A stretch of 64,000 bases of DNA from Adineta vaga (Eukaryota > Rotifera), in assembly GCA_021613535.1 (NCBI GenBank), contig CP075493.1:7192001-7256000 (forward strand), read 5' to 3'. Under the pieces are notes generated by a model. That model did no database searches, was not told the DNA's origin, and saw nothing but the letters and a program-made list of their open reading frames with translations. The position numbers were made by a program, and so were the translations under genes. Positions 1-12,990 of the stretch are shown here, one piece after another; the first letter of the stretch is position 1; each line of letters begins with the position of its first letter.

Positions 1-206
1 TTTAACCATTTTTCTTTTCAATGATCTAAAACACAACAGCCACTTTATATATAAACAAATGCATCGTAAGAGTAAGACAAATCAAACAGATATTGTTTTG
101 TTTAATAAAAAACGAAAGCATGAATAAAATGTGACATGACCACGAGCACGAAAAAAAGAGATCTACTTAAAATAGTTATTATCTTTTGTTGTATAGAATA
201 AAAAAC
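1..206. other. 3' flank of PCYT2
   Basis: AT-rich sequence downstream of the PCYT2 stop codon (minus strand). No coding frame with family resemblance is visible here; it probably holds the 3' UTR of PCYT2. Confidence 0.5.
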
Positions 207-2910
<2,704 letters not shown>

Positions 2911-4229
2911 ATGCCCGTCGAAGATTTATCTGATGAAGGTCTTCCTAAAGTACCAAATCTTGATTTAGCACAATTGAAATTTTTAATAACACTTCAACCC
3001 AATGATAAATCCTTAAAGGAAAAATTATTAGATGGAATAAAAAGCAATAATATGACGCCATTCTATCTTGAATGTGTGAAAGATGGTCAATTATCGTCGG
3101 ATGAAAAATTAATTCAAACCATGCGTCAAGTCAATGACGAAAAGTTAAAAGAATTAAATGATAAAATTGAAGAAAATGAAAAAGCTTTTGGTGATACTGA
3201 AGTTCGCGAAAGTTATCTTGCTAAATCTCAATATTTATCTTTAATTGCTGATCGAGAACAAGCATTAACATGGTTAAGAAAAACCTATGAGAAAACTGTG
3301 ACATTAGGACATCGTTTGGATTTAATCTTTTATCAATTACGTTTAGGTTTATTCTATATGGATCAAGATTTAGTCGAAAGAAATTTAGAAAAAGCAAAAA
3401 CATTAGTTGATGAAGGTGGTGATTGGGATCGACGTAATCGAATGAAAGTTTATCAAGGTTTACGTGCGATGTCAATTCGTGATTTTAAATCAGCTGCTGA
3501 ATTATTTCTCGATACGGTTGCAACATTTACATCCTATGAATTAATGGATTATCAAACATTCGTTACCTATACGGTTATTTGTGCTCTTGTAGCTTTAGAA
3601 AGACCAAAACTACGAGAAAAAGGTAGAAGATTTATTATCTAGAAATTGAATTCTTTAGAAAATCATTCTTTTGTTCTAAATGAATTATTCAAAACAATTA
3701 GATTTTCAAGATATAATTTTTCGTATTGAATTGACTGTTTCAATGAACTCGTCATTTACTTTTCTTTTTTTTAGTTATTCGTGGAAGTGAAATCTTAGAA
3801 ATTCTACATGGTTTACCACTAATTAAAGAATATTTATTTTCACTCTACGAATGTCGTTATGCCGATTTCTTTCGTTGCTTAGCAACAATTGAAGAAAATC
3901 TATTAAGTAAAGATCGTTACTTTGCTCCTCATGCATCCTATTATGTTCGTGAAATGCGTATTATTGCTTATAATCAATTATTACAATCATATTCATCATT
4001 AACAATAAAAGGTATGGCACAATCATTTGGTTGTTCAGAAACATTTCTTGATAAAGAATTATCACGATTCATTGCCAGTGGTCGACTTAATTGTAAAATT
4101 GATAAAGTTCGAGGAATTATTGAAACAACACGACCAGATTCGAAAAATTTTCTCTATCAAGAAGTAATTAAAAAAGGTGATTTATTACTCAATCGTGTCC
4201 AAAAATTAAGTCGAGTCATCAACATTTAA
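2911..4229 (+). CDS. PSMD6: 26S proteasome non-ATPase regulatory subunit 6 (Rpn7)
   Basis: Lid subunit of the 19S regulatory particle of the proteasome. Two exons: 2911-3622 and 3775-4229; the split codon G|TT gives Val in [11 protein letters not shown]. The protein, about 388 residues, follows the family end to end: start [13 protein letters not shown], the helical-repeat stretch AFRKTYDKT-like (here [16 protein letters not shown]), [36 protein letters not shown], then the PCI domain (about residues 190-360, [30 protein letters not shown]) and the C-terminal [19 protein letters not shown]. The only intron is about 150 bases. An AATAAA lies near 4304. Assignment is very secure. Confidence 0.97.
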
Positions 4230-5370
4230 TAGACAAATGATTTTACTGAACACTTGAAAAGTTCTTCTTCTTCTTCTTTTTTTTTATATTGTCGAAAGAA
4301 ATGTGAATAAACAAGACTTTTAACATTACTATTGTTGCGTTCTTTTTTTGTTCAAAAACAAACCAATTCTATGTCACAAAATGACAATAACATTTTAGAA
4401 AGATAATAAAACGAAATAAAATCTCGGATACGAATCATTTCATATTTACAGACGCTAGTACATTTTGTTTTTGAATAATCATCAGAGACATCTGAAGGCA
4501 ATTATCTTGTGATTATAAACACTTATTCTCATTTGGACATAATCTTTTTAAAAGAGGCCTTTGGGGACTCGAAAAAAAATTAGATTAACTTGATCTAACT
4601 CTTCTATCTGTATTTGGCTCTACGCACCGGAGAAGATAAACATATAATTCGGAAGATGCTTGAGTTGCATGACCATGAAATCCACATTTATCATGATTTC
4701 TATTTAGGAAATTTTCATGGTAACTCTTTGAAGATTGTGAGATAGATGCAAATCTGAATTGTTTTTTTACCTATATGTTGAAATCAAAATCAAAATTGAA
4801 TGAAGTTTTATAGAAAAGAAAAGTATCCCCCATCTCCTTCATCAATCCTTTTCCATCTGATACAATGAACTTTTCTCTACCAAAGAAAAATATTTTCTAA
4901 AACGCATACGAGATTTTTTTTCATTTTCCATCGCCAATTCGAATGAGGTATATGAGGATTGAAGAAATTTTTCGAAACAAAAGATTAAATAGGTTTACAA
5001 GAACTGGGGATTCTTGTAGATCAAAAGCAGCCTGGATGATCGTGAGATAAACCAAAAAGTATTTAAAAATCTCATGATTCTATTGTATTTTTTACTTTTT
5101 ACTCAACGAATTATATCGATAATTTATTCTAAATAAATAAATTGCGTTTCTAAGGCATATTTTATATCACATATCATATCTTTATTCTATCTTTTGAATG
5201 TAGATCAGAGCAAGAGTTTGAGTGAGAGTACAGTAATGCTGCTTTTCTTTATTGAAATCTAATTAGAAAACAACAAAAAAAGTTAATTAGTATGCAAGAA
5301 GATAAAAAAAGAAGAAGAAGAATGTCAATTTAAAAAATATTTGTTCATCATTAGCATAATTTGATAGTAA
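4230..5370. other. Convergent intergenic region
   Basis: Sequence between the 3' ends of PSMD6 (+) and the unknown gene at 5371-6280 (-). AT-rich, with no frame resembling a known protein and no repeat of note. It should contain the PSMD6 polyadenylation site (GAATAAAC near 4303) and that of the opposing gene. Confidence 0.55.
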
Positions 5371-6280
5371 TTATCCATCACCGAAATCACGAATTGTTTG
5401 TTGTTCTTTTAAGTCATTATAAATCGACAACAATTGTGAATCATCTGATGGAATTGGTCCTGAGTTAGAGTTGGCAACATGACTCATAGATTCAAGTAAT
5501 ATTTCGAATGCATCACCGTCATTTGTTGGTTCCTTTCGACTGTGACCATCTGACGTATTAATTTGATAAAATGATGAACCAGATAGAGAATTAAGTTCAT
5601 ATGTTTGAACACTTTTTGATGATTCTGCACGATGTGGATTTTGTTGTACATTATTGATTAATGTTGTTGATGGTAAATGTGTACATAAATCATCGGGACC
5701 AGCTGCAAGTGGTTCATAAATTGTTTGTATTGATCGATTCATATCAATTTGTGCTGGTGATGACTGCTGACTCGTTTGACTAATTGAGTTATCGTATATG
5801 TATCTATACGAATATTTATTACTTGGATTAAATTTTTTAAAAAATCTTCAGTATTTCGATTTTTAAATCTATATATAAAAGCAAAATTTCTTACTTAACT
5901 CCCCCATTTTCCATTTGAATATCTTCAATTAAATCTAATTTAAATTTTTCATTTAAATTGATTTTAGTGTTCTAAAATTTGTGAAAATTTCATTGTCGTT
6001 TTTGATTAAAAGACAATCTTCTTACTTCCATTTTTTTTTAGATCTGTTGCAATTCGAATATCTTTGTAATACAGATCAATTGAAAATTCTCTTTTATTAC
6101 GATGAGTTGCTAATAGAAGTGTATCGACGACTTCCTTCAGAAAGAAGATAAAAAGCATTTTATGAAACTAATTCATTTTTTTCTTACTGTTTGTGAAGGT
6201 GTTTGAAAGTTCATTTGATGAAAATATGTGAATAAGAATTTTGCTACCAATTCAAACTTTTCTTGTAGTTGTGAGTTCAT
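5371..6280 (-). CDS. Uncharacterised protein, about 240 aa
   Basis: I do not recognise this protein. Five exons join in frame on GT-AG sites: a first exon starting MNSQLQEKFELVAKFL at 6280, then EVVDTLLLATHRNKREFSID, a third ending near 5895, then NNKYSYRYIYDN, and the last carrying the Ser/Asn/Gln-rich C-terminus that ends IRDFGDG. The first ~90 residues look folded (alternating hydrophobic helices, LYYKDIRIATDLKKNG); the rest is polar and probably disordered. No signal peptide or membrane segment. A perfect CRE palindrome (6363-6370) and a TCACGTGA E-box (6391-6398) lie about 85-120 bases upstream of the start. Exon joins are plausible but unconfirmed. Confidence 0.6.
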
Positions 6281-6794
6281 GTTTAATAAATCTAAAAATG
6301 AGAAGAGTTTTTAATAAAAAAAGAAGAACAAAGAGATATGCTAGAGATTGTTCACTTTTCATTGACGTCATTTTCTTTCTGTTTAAGTCATCACGTGACA
6401 TGTGTCGATAGATACCGATAGATTCAAATGATTTAGTCGTTACTTCTTATGACAAACTAAATTCTTTTCTATATCTGTTTCTTTCGTTTGTCTATTTCTG
6501 TCCATCTCTTATCTTTGGTTATGCAAGATAAATAAGTTCTATTGTGTAGCACATAAAACAATTTCAATTTCTTTTTAATCAATACATTTGTTAACAAACG
6601 TTTATTCAAATAAATTTTCTCATAAAATGTACATTAATCGATAATCTAGTTATCACTGAAATCACTTTTGAGACTTATGTATAACACTATGAATGTATTC
6701 ATTTAAATCTAGTCAGTTTATATCAAAGGATAAAACTCATCATATATCAGTTTTTTAGAACAATAAAAAAACAATTCTCTTTTGTCTATATTTT
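6281..6794. other. Intergenic region with CRE and E-box
   Basis: Lies between the start of the 5371-6280 gene and the stop of the F-box gene, both on the minus strand. It contains TGACGTCA at 6363-6370 and TCACGTGA at 6391-6398, well placed as proximal promoter elements of the downstream minus-strand gene. No coding signal. Confidence 0.55.
6363..6398. promoter_or_regulatory. CRE palindrome plus CACGTG E-box
   Basis: TGACGTCA (6363-6370) is the perfect CREB/ATF consensus and TCACGTGA (6391-6398) a perfect bHLH-ZIP type palindrome. They are 20 bases apart and about 85-120 bases upstream of the 6280 start codon. Factor binding is inferred from motif only. Confidence 0.45.
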
Positions 6795-8511
6795 TCAAAA
6801 TATTGGTGAATAACAAATTTTTGCACGAGGAAAGTATTCTTGTAAACAACTGGAATGTTTTTTATCACCATATAAAACTAATTTAATTATTTTAGCACAA
6901 TTAATTCGTGTATCGTCTCTTGTGAAATTATGTGTTATTCGTTGTAAAGCTCTATAGTTGATAGAAAGACTACTATCTTCAAAACACGCTTTAGATTGAA
7001 GTAGAAATTGTTCGATATAATCATCATGAGCACCACCAAGTCTCAAATCATTAAGAAAAGGATATTTAATAACAGATAAATTTCGATTATCATTAAATGA
7101 GTCATAAAATTGTTTGAAATTTTGTGGTTTATCATTGTGAACATCTAATCTTTCCATAAATGGAAATGACTTATGAATTCTATTGAAAAATTCATGTTCA
7201 AATGGACGTTCATCAACTAATGACACTGTACGAACATTAATGAATAATCCACCAGGAAAATTATTTGTAATAATGCCATAATATTGCATTAGAGATGGAT
7301 AAGAATAAGTAAGACATCGAACTTGTCCTAATCTTGAAAAATAATCAATACAAGAAATAACTTTAATATTTAAAAAATCAATAAAAGTCTGTTGAACATC
7401 TTCTGTTGAAGGAAGATTTAATGGATTATTCATAAAAGTAAACGAGTCAATAGAAAATGAAAATCGAATTAATCGTGACATATAATTAATAATATCTTTT
7501 TTCAAATTGTTTCCAAGAATAAATGTTCTATCTTGACATATCGTAAGACATAAACTCAGTTCTTCTAAATTATACATTCTGTGTAACAATGGGAGAACTC
7601 TCTCGTTATAATACCATGTTTCATAATTGCAGAACATAGACAAACGTTTTAGATTTGGTAAATCACCCTGAAAACAAATAAAATTTCTTTCATCAATCTA
7701 TAAAATGAAGTTTTTATACAACTAACTTGATTTTGAATTTCATTTGAAGAACAAATATTAGTTAAATTGACACGAAGCGTATGAAGATGAATAAAACGGC
7801 CATCAAGAAGGCAAAGACAATCATCAAAAGATTGTACATTAATAATCAATTGTAGAAGAGTTGAAGAACGAAAAGTAGGAAGTAATAAATCATCAAAATT
7901 TAATGGAACACGATTTTTATACGATGGTTCACATAGTATTAAAGTAGTCAGACGTGGAAACATAATGAAGATAAAATTAAATATGTTTGCTATTGCTTCG
8001 AACATATCATAGTACTCATTAATCGCAAGAGTAAGTGTTGTTATCTGATTTTTGAAAATTTTCGACAAGTTTTCATCTGTTATTAAATCGTCTATTTGTT
8101 TAGAATAACATTTTATTGAAATTTCTTACCCATAGAAAGATGTCGAACTGATTCTTCAACAATATTGTAAAGACCGAGACTATTTAAATTGGGATAATCT
8201 GTAGCATGTAGAATTTGTTTCACAGATGACGCTTCAAGATCAAGCCGTTTAATTTTATCATGAATATCAGGTAAAATTTGTAAACAATATCGATTTCTTA
8301 TCGCATCACATTGTAATAGATCGATAAAATTACATTTGAAGCACTTAACAAAACTTAGACGACTTGTAAAAATTGAATCATGAACAATTCTATCGAATCG
8401 TTGATTAATACCTTTTAAACAATAAAGAACATCAAAATTATTCAGTTTTTGACAAATCATCATAAGAATTTCATCGGGTAAATCATTTAATCTAGTACAT
8501 GAATATTCCAT
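6795..8511 (-). CDS. F-box protein, bdelloid-type family
   Basis: Three exons (8130-8511, 7727-8076, 6795-7667) join to about 534 residues. The N-terminus carries the F-box, LNDLPDEILMMICQKLNNFD followed by YCLKGINQRFDRIVHDS, which is expected to bind Skp1 in an SCF ubiquitin ligase. The rest is a long run of leucine-rich strands and helices (for example LPNLKRLSMFCNYETWYYNE, LEELSLCL) that probably form the substrate-binding part, though no canonical LRR register is clear. Upstream ATGs exist but MEYSCTRLNDLPDE is the usual kind of start for this family. Such F-box proteins form a large family in bdelloid genomes, from memory; the substrate is unknown. Exon 1 ends ATG G and joins AT at 8076. 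Confidence 0.85.
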
Positions 8512-8947
8512 ATTTATTCTCAATGATATATTCTTTTCAGTTTTTAAACGATTATATTTATGTTCACATTGACGAGATATATAACAATGCATTTTTTTAT
8601 CGTCTAAACTGATAAGGATCAAAACAGACTGAAAAACATCAGACGAATTAAAAGTCAATTAGCCAATATAGTTGATGTGGGTAATGTGAAAAAAAAGGAG
8701 CATACGTGCCTATATCTACACTCCAGTGCACATCCACATCCTCAAGATTCTGACTACGCCACTAGTTGAAAAGTACAACGTTCAAGTTTGACATTACTAA
8801 GACATTGCTGCAGTTTTAATAGCCAGTAAAATTATAGATACCTTCATTCTGATCTCATCGACATCTTCTAAATTTTTTTTCTTTTTAGAAAAACAAATAT
8901 TTACACTGATGAAGAGTTCAAAAGTCTAGCACATCATCATCGCCATT

Positions 8948-8989
8948 ATGAATCAATTATTTTTGCTCGTCACCTTTTTCAATACAGGT
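8948..8989 (+). other. Possible isolated signal-peptide exon
   Basis: ATG at 8948 opens a short frame, MNQLFLLVTFFNTG, with a hydrophobic core typical of a signal peptide, ending at a GTAGAT donor (8990). A TCTAG acceptor-like site lies about 20 bases before the ATG. I cannot identify following exons, so this may be chance. Confidence 0.15.
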
Positions 8990-10025
8990 AGATTGATATG
9001 AAAAGGCAATTTTTTTGTTATTATCAAACGATGAATAAATTACAAATTTGTCTTAATCTATTCACATAAACAAATTGTTCGTTATTTTCATATTCGTCAA
9101 ATATTTATTCTATAAATAATAAGCGTGAAAAACAAATGATTGGATGTTTTTTGTTTTCGATCTAATGAATAAAACATGATAAAGATCAAGGTATAGGAAA
9201 AAAAATATTATTCTCAGATTTCGATCTTTCCAACTACTGAATGTAGTTTTGATGGAAGATTTTTGTATTAATAACAAAATAATGTTGTTGAGAATGGTTA
9301 TTATGATAATTTAACGGAAAAGGAAATGGAAACTTGTAATTGTAATTTCTTTTTTTTTCGAGCTACATTAATTACATATAACAGTATCGTTCAAGTCCCA
9401 CCTAGCTGGGTGGTTACACTATATGCAATTGGAGAAGCGAGAGAGAGCGAGAAAAAAAACAAGATCTGTCCTTGCTTTTCATTTGAAATTGATTTCCATT
9501 TGACGACTTCCATATATAAGAAGAAGAAGAAGGAAAAGAGGAAGACGTTATTTATATAATAGCTTATTTTCTGTTTTTTTTTCTCCACCTTTTTCATTAT
9601 ATAACACCGACATCTCTTTCTTTTTCTTTTTCTTTGTCACTTATCGTTAATACCTTTAACTAGAGAAATCTTCAAAGATCTCAGCAATAAGTAAGTGTAC
9701 TTATTGATCTTATATTTGACAAATAAAGATTTTTCATGATAAGTATTTGATGAATTAGTTTCACGCCCAACTATTTCAGCTATAAAAACGACAAGTTATA
9801 CTGATGAATGAAAATTTGCCTTTGGCATTTTGTTTATTAATACATTCTTCTTCTTTTTCTTTTTGTAACAAAAATACACAGCTTTGACAAACATTATCAT
9901 AATGACCATCTGTCTTGCATACTCATATTTATAGAATAAACTAGATGATTTTTCGCTATGTAATAACATAAGGTTATCAGTTCTAAAAAACAAACGACTG
10001 GAAATAACACTTTCAAGGCTCATTG

Positions 10026-10033
10026 TGACGTCG
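10026..10033. promoter_or_regulatory. CRE-like site TGACGTCG
   Basis: Seven of eight bases match the CRE palindrome. First of a series upstream of the EF-hand gene. Confidence 0.3.
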
Positions 10034-10073
10034 ATAGTTATGTTTTGTGAACAATGATAGAAAAGTAATTGTA

Positions 10074-10081
10074 TGACGTCA
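10074..10081. promoter_or_regulatory. Perfect CRE TGACGTCA
   Basis: Perfect CREB/ATF palindrome, 1.8 kb upstream of the EF-hand start. Confidence 0.4.
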
Positions 10082-11134
10082 ATGACTATTGACTAATTTC
10101 TTCATTTTTTTATTGTATTCTAAGTGACGCGACATTCTTATTACATAGTAAAAAAAAGATATAATAAACAATATCCTTCGAGACTGAATGAGAATATTTT
10201 GATGGCTTTTCTTTTTTTTTGTATTTACACAATTAATTCGATGATAATATCTTCGCATGAATCGTTCACATACTTTGTACTTTCTAAGGTTTATATATAC
10301 GTCACCGATCTGAAATCTATTCTTTAGAAAATCCTCTTAGGTAAAGTAAGTAATAGTTGTTATTACGAAGTTTTGTTCAAGTTCTCGAGTCATAATTAAC
10401 AAACTAGCTTGATCCTTAAATATCATATAGAAAAAAGAAAGAAAATGAATAATTTTTTGCATTTTTGTCTCACGCTTTCTTTATTTCCGGATGCCTATTC
10501 AAGCAGAGAAACATTTTTTCTTTCCAGAAGTTTTCAAAGTCTTCTAGACTCTTTTTTTTTAGAAAAACTGCATGCAGCTAATAGTTATTTCATTTCAATT
10601 TCTTTTCTTTTCTTTTCTTTAAGTCACAGTTATCCAATTTGTCACTTTTCTTTTTCTAAAGTTCAAATATCATAAGAGTACACTCTACGTAAAAGAACAG
10701 TAAGAAAAATCATCTTCATCTTCTTCTTCTTCTTTTCGTATATATATATATGTGTGTGTGTGTGAGTATACATGATCAAGCTCAAATATCCAAATCTTTC
10801 TTTCTCTTTTTAACATATCGCACTGAGCAAAAGCAACTTTTCAACCTAATTCACTATACATAGACAAACACATATAAATTTCAAAATAAAAAGGTAAGAA
10901 TAGAGTGAACTCAAGAAATAATGATATATGCTGTAGAAAAAAAATGATAATTTAAGAATAATTTAAATAATTTATCGAGACTTTCTTTTTATATCTGAAC
11001 TAAGTTGAAAAGTCATCGCTTTCTTTTGCGTCATATTCAATTTCACCTAGGTATTTCTAGATCAATATTAGTTGTTAACAAGAGAAGGGAAGAAAAATAA
11101 TAAAATCTCTTCAAATGACATGCGTTCTCTCGAT

Positions 11135-11142
11135 TGACGTCA
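11135..11142. promoter_or_regulatory. Perfect CRE TGACGTCA
   Basis: Perfect CREB/ATF palindrome, about 740 bases upstream of the EF-hand start. Confidence 0.4.
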
Positions 11143-11395
11143 TTAATTCCAGATATAATACAATGACATGTGAGAAAATCCTTCATATATGAATGCATAT
11201 ATTTACAAAGCATCCATCAGTTATTCGCATAGTAGACTTTCTGCATATAGATTCTATCAGAAAATATCCTTTACGATGAAAGAAAGACGAAGGATTTTTG
11301 TTTACGTTAGTTTTCAATAACACGCTTTTATATTCATGAACTTATGGAAAACAAAAGGTAGCATATAAATGAGATGAGAACACCAAGAAAACTCA

Positions 11396-11403
11396 TGACG
11401 TCA
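11396..11403. promoter_or_regulatory. Perfect CRE TGACGTCA
   Basis: Perfect CREB/ATF palindrome, about 480 bases upstream of the EF-hand start. Confidence 0.4.
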
Positions 11404-11641
11404 ATTATGCGTTTTACTTGTCAACGGCATATTAAAATCTGTGTCGTTTCTTTTTCTGTTTCATGTGATCGTTTATTCATTGATCACAATATTGTATTGA
11501 CGAAAGCATACTAATCGAAAGACAGTCAGAATTAGTCAGTACCCATGAATGAGTAATGCTGCCGCTTATTATTGCAATATAAATAGTTTGATGTTTGATG
11601 TTTTCTGTGTTCTTTTTTTGCTTCTTCTTCGAAGGTGATAT

Positions 11642-11649
11642 TGACGTCA
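11642..11649. promoter_or_regulatory. Perfect CRE TGACGTCA
   Basis: Perfect CREB/ATF palindrome, about 235 bases upstream of the EF-hand start, the best placed of the series. Confidence 0.45.
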
Positions 11650-11883
11650 GCAAATGACTTTATGAATAGATTAATATTTTTCTGTCCTCAAGACAGATTT
11701 CACTTCCTCAGAAGCATTTCAAAATGTCAAACGACATGTCAATCAACTTTATTATCGAATATTCATTAGATTTTATCATTATTTCATCTTTTATAATTGA
11801 AATGAGTGTACATAGGAAAAAAATAATAACAAGTCATCTTACTTCTAGATTATAGAAAGAATATTGTCACATTTTTATATACA

Positions 11884-12557
11884 ATGGCGTACAAATGTCA
11901 AATTGTTCCTGAACTAGCTGCTGCTGTTCATGGCGTAACTGAAGAAATTCCCGTTATTCCTGAAAGTCCATCACCAAAAGCTGCTCGTAGTCGATTAGCA
12001 TCATCTATACGTCAACAAGTTCTTCAAATAACTTCCATATACGTTTATCACCGAGTAATTCACGACAAATTTCTCAAGTTAATGCTCGAAAAGCATTTAC
12101 ATATTTCGATAAGAATCGTGATGGAAAATTAACTATTAAAGAATTTCAATCTGTTATGCACGATTTAGGTTATAAAACGGTTGATAAACGTTTCATTCGA
12201 CAAATGTTTGCTGAAGCAAATCAAAATGGTCATTCACATGTTTTAAGTTATAATGATTTTGTTCAATTTCTTGAATCAAAATTATCATTGACAACACAGA
12301 ATCATTTAGCATTAAACGAAGATTTAAATCTTCTATCAGAACCAAAAATGGAATTTGATATTGAAACATTATTTAATTGTTACGATTTAGATAAAAATGG
12401 TTATATTGAACCAAAAGAATTACGCAAAGTTATGAAACGATTAACGGGAGAGAAGCTATCTAAACGTGATATTGAAGAAATGATCAGTGTTGCTGATAGA
12501 AATGGTGATGGACTCTTAGATAAAAGTGAATTTGCACTTTTATGTGGTGCATTTTAA
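11884..12557 (+). CDS. EF-hand calcium-binding protein, calmodulin/troponin C-like
   Basis: Four EF-hands are visible in the frame ending at 12557. Loop 1 is DKNRDGKLTIKE (canonical), loop 2 around EANQNGHSHVLS is degenerate, loop 3 DLDKNGYIEPKE and loop 4 DRNGDGLLDKSE are canonical. The likely role is a calcium sensor with three working sites. The start at 11884 (MAYKCQIVPELAAAVHG) lies in a different frame from the EF-hands. A 56-base intron at 11935-11990 (GTAACT...CTCGTAG) restores the frame, but it removes a plausible coding stretch (VTEEIPVIPESPSPKAARSR). A one-base frame error or another intron is therefore possible. EF-hand identity is secure; the 5' structure and start are not. Convergent with PCCB. 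Confidence 0.75.
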
Positions 12558-12990
12558 TCAATATAACACACAAACAATAATTTGTGTTCATTTTTTTAAA
12601 ATCTTGGCATTATGGCAGATATAGTAAATATATGTAGTGTCTATTGGTTCTGTTGTATGTTCTTGTCAATGTCTTTTACTTGTTATAAGCCTTTTGATTA
12701 CGCAGTTCAAACATATTGTTTTCACATGTCGGATGTAATCCATCCTCTGTACGATATCCTTCCTTTTAATTAGTCTCCATATTGCGAACAATTTTTTTTT
12801 ATTCCACCAGCATTTTTGTTCATGTTTGTCATTGTTTATTAATCTTTTTCGTTTGTTTTTCTTGTAATTTATTATAAGTACTACAAAAGGAAACTAAAGA
12901 AAACAAAAAAAAAAGTAATTAAGCAATCGTATGAATATCTTCTTGTTCTTCATCATCAACATCATCGCTCTATTTTAATGTGAAGTCAGC
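12558..12990. other. Convergent intergenic region EF-hand/PCCB
   Basis: Both flanking genes end here. The sequence is AT-rich with poly-T and poly-A tracts and should carry both 3' UTRs. No further gene seen. Confidence 0.55.

Larger units (their letters stand above)
8512..11883. other. Gene-poor 3.4-kb region upstream of EF-hand gene
   Basis: No convincing gene. It holds microsatellite-like tracts (TA/TG repeat near 10739-10765, pyrimidine tracts), several short ORFs without family resemblance, a possible signal-peptide first exon at 8948-8989, and a cluster of CRE palindromes between 10026 and 11649. The last ~1.8 kb is likely the promoter region of the EF-hand gene. Confidence 0.5.

Noticed and set aside
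9380-9420. tRNA-like B-box string GTTCAAGTCC with an inverted CCACC/GGTGG
   Set aside because: The flanking bases do not pair as a T-arm and no A-box or acceptor stem is found; not a tRNA.
9326-9597. Overlapping ORFs on both strands (77 and 68 aa)
   Set aside because: Lys/Phe low-complexity from purine/pyrimidine tracts, with no family resemblance.
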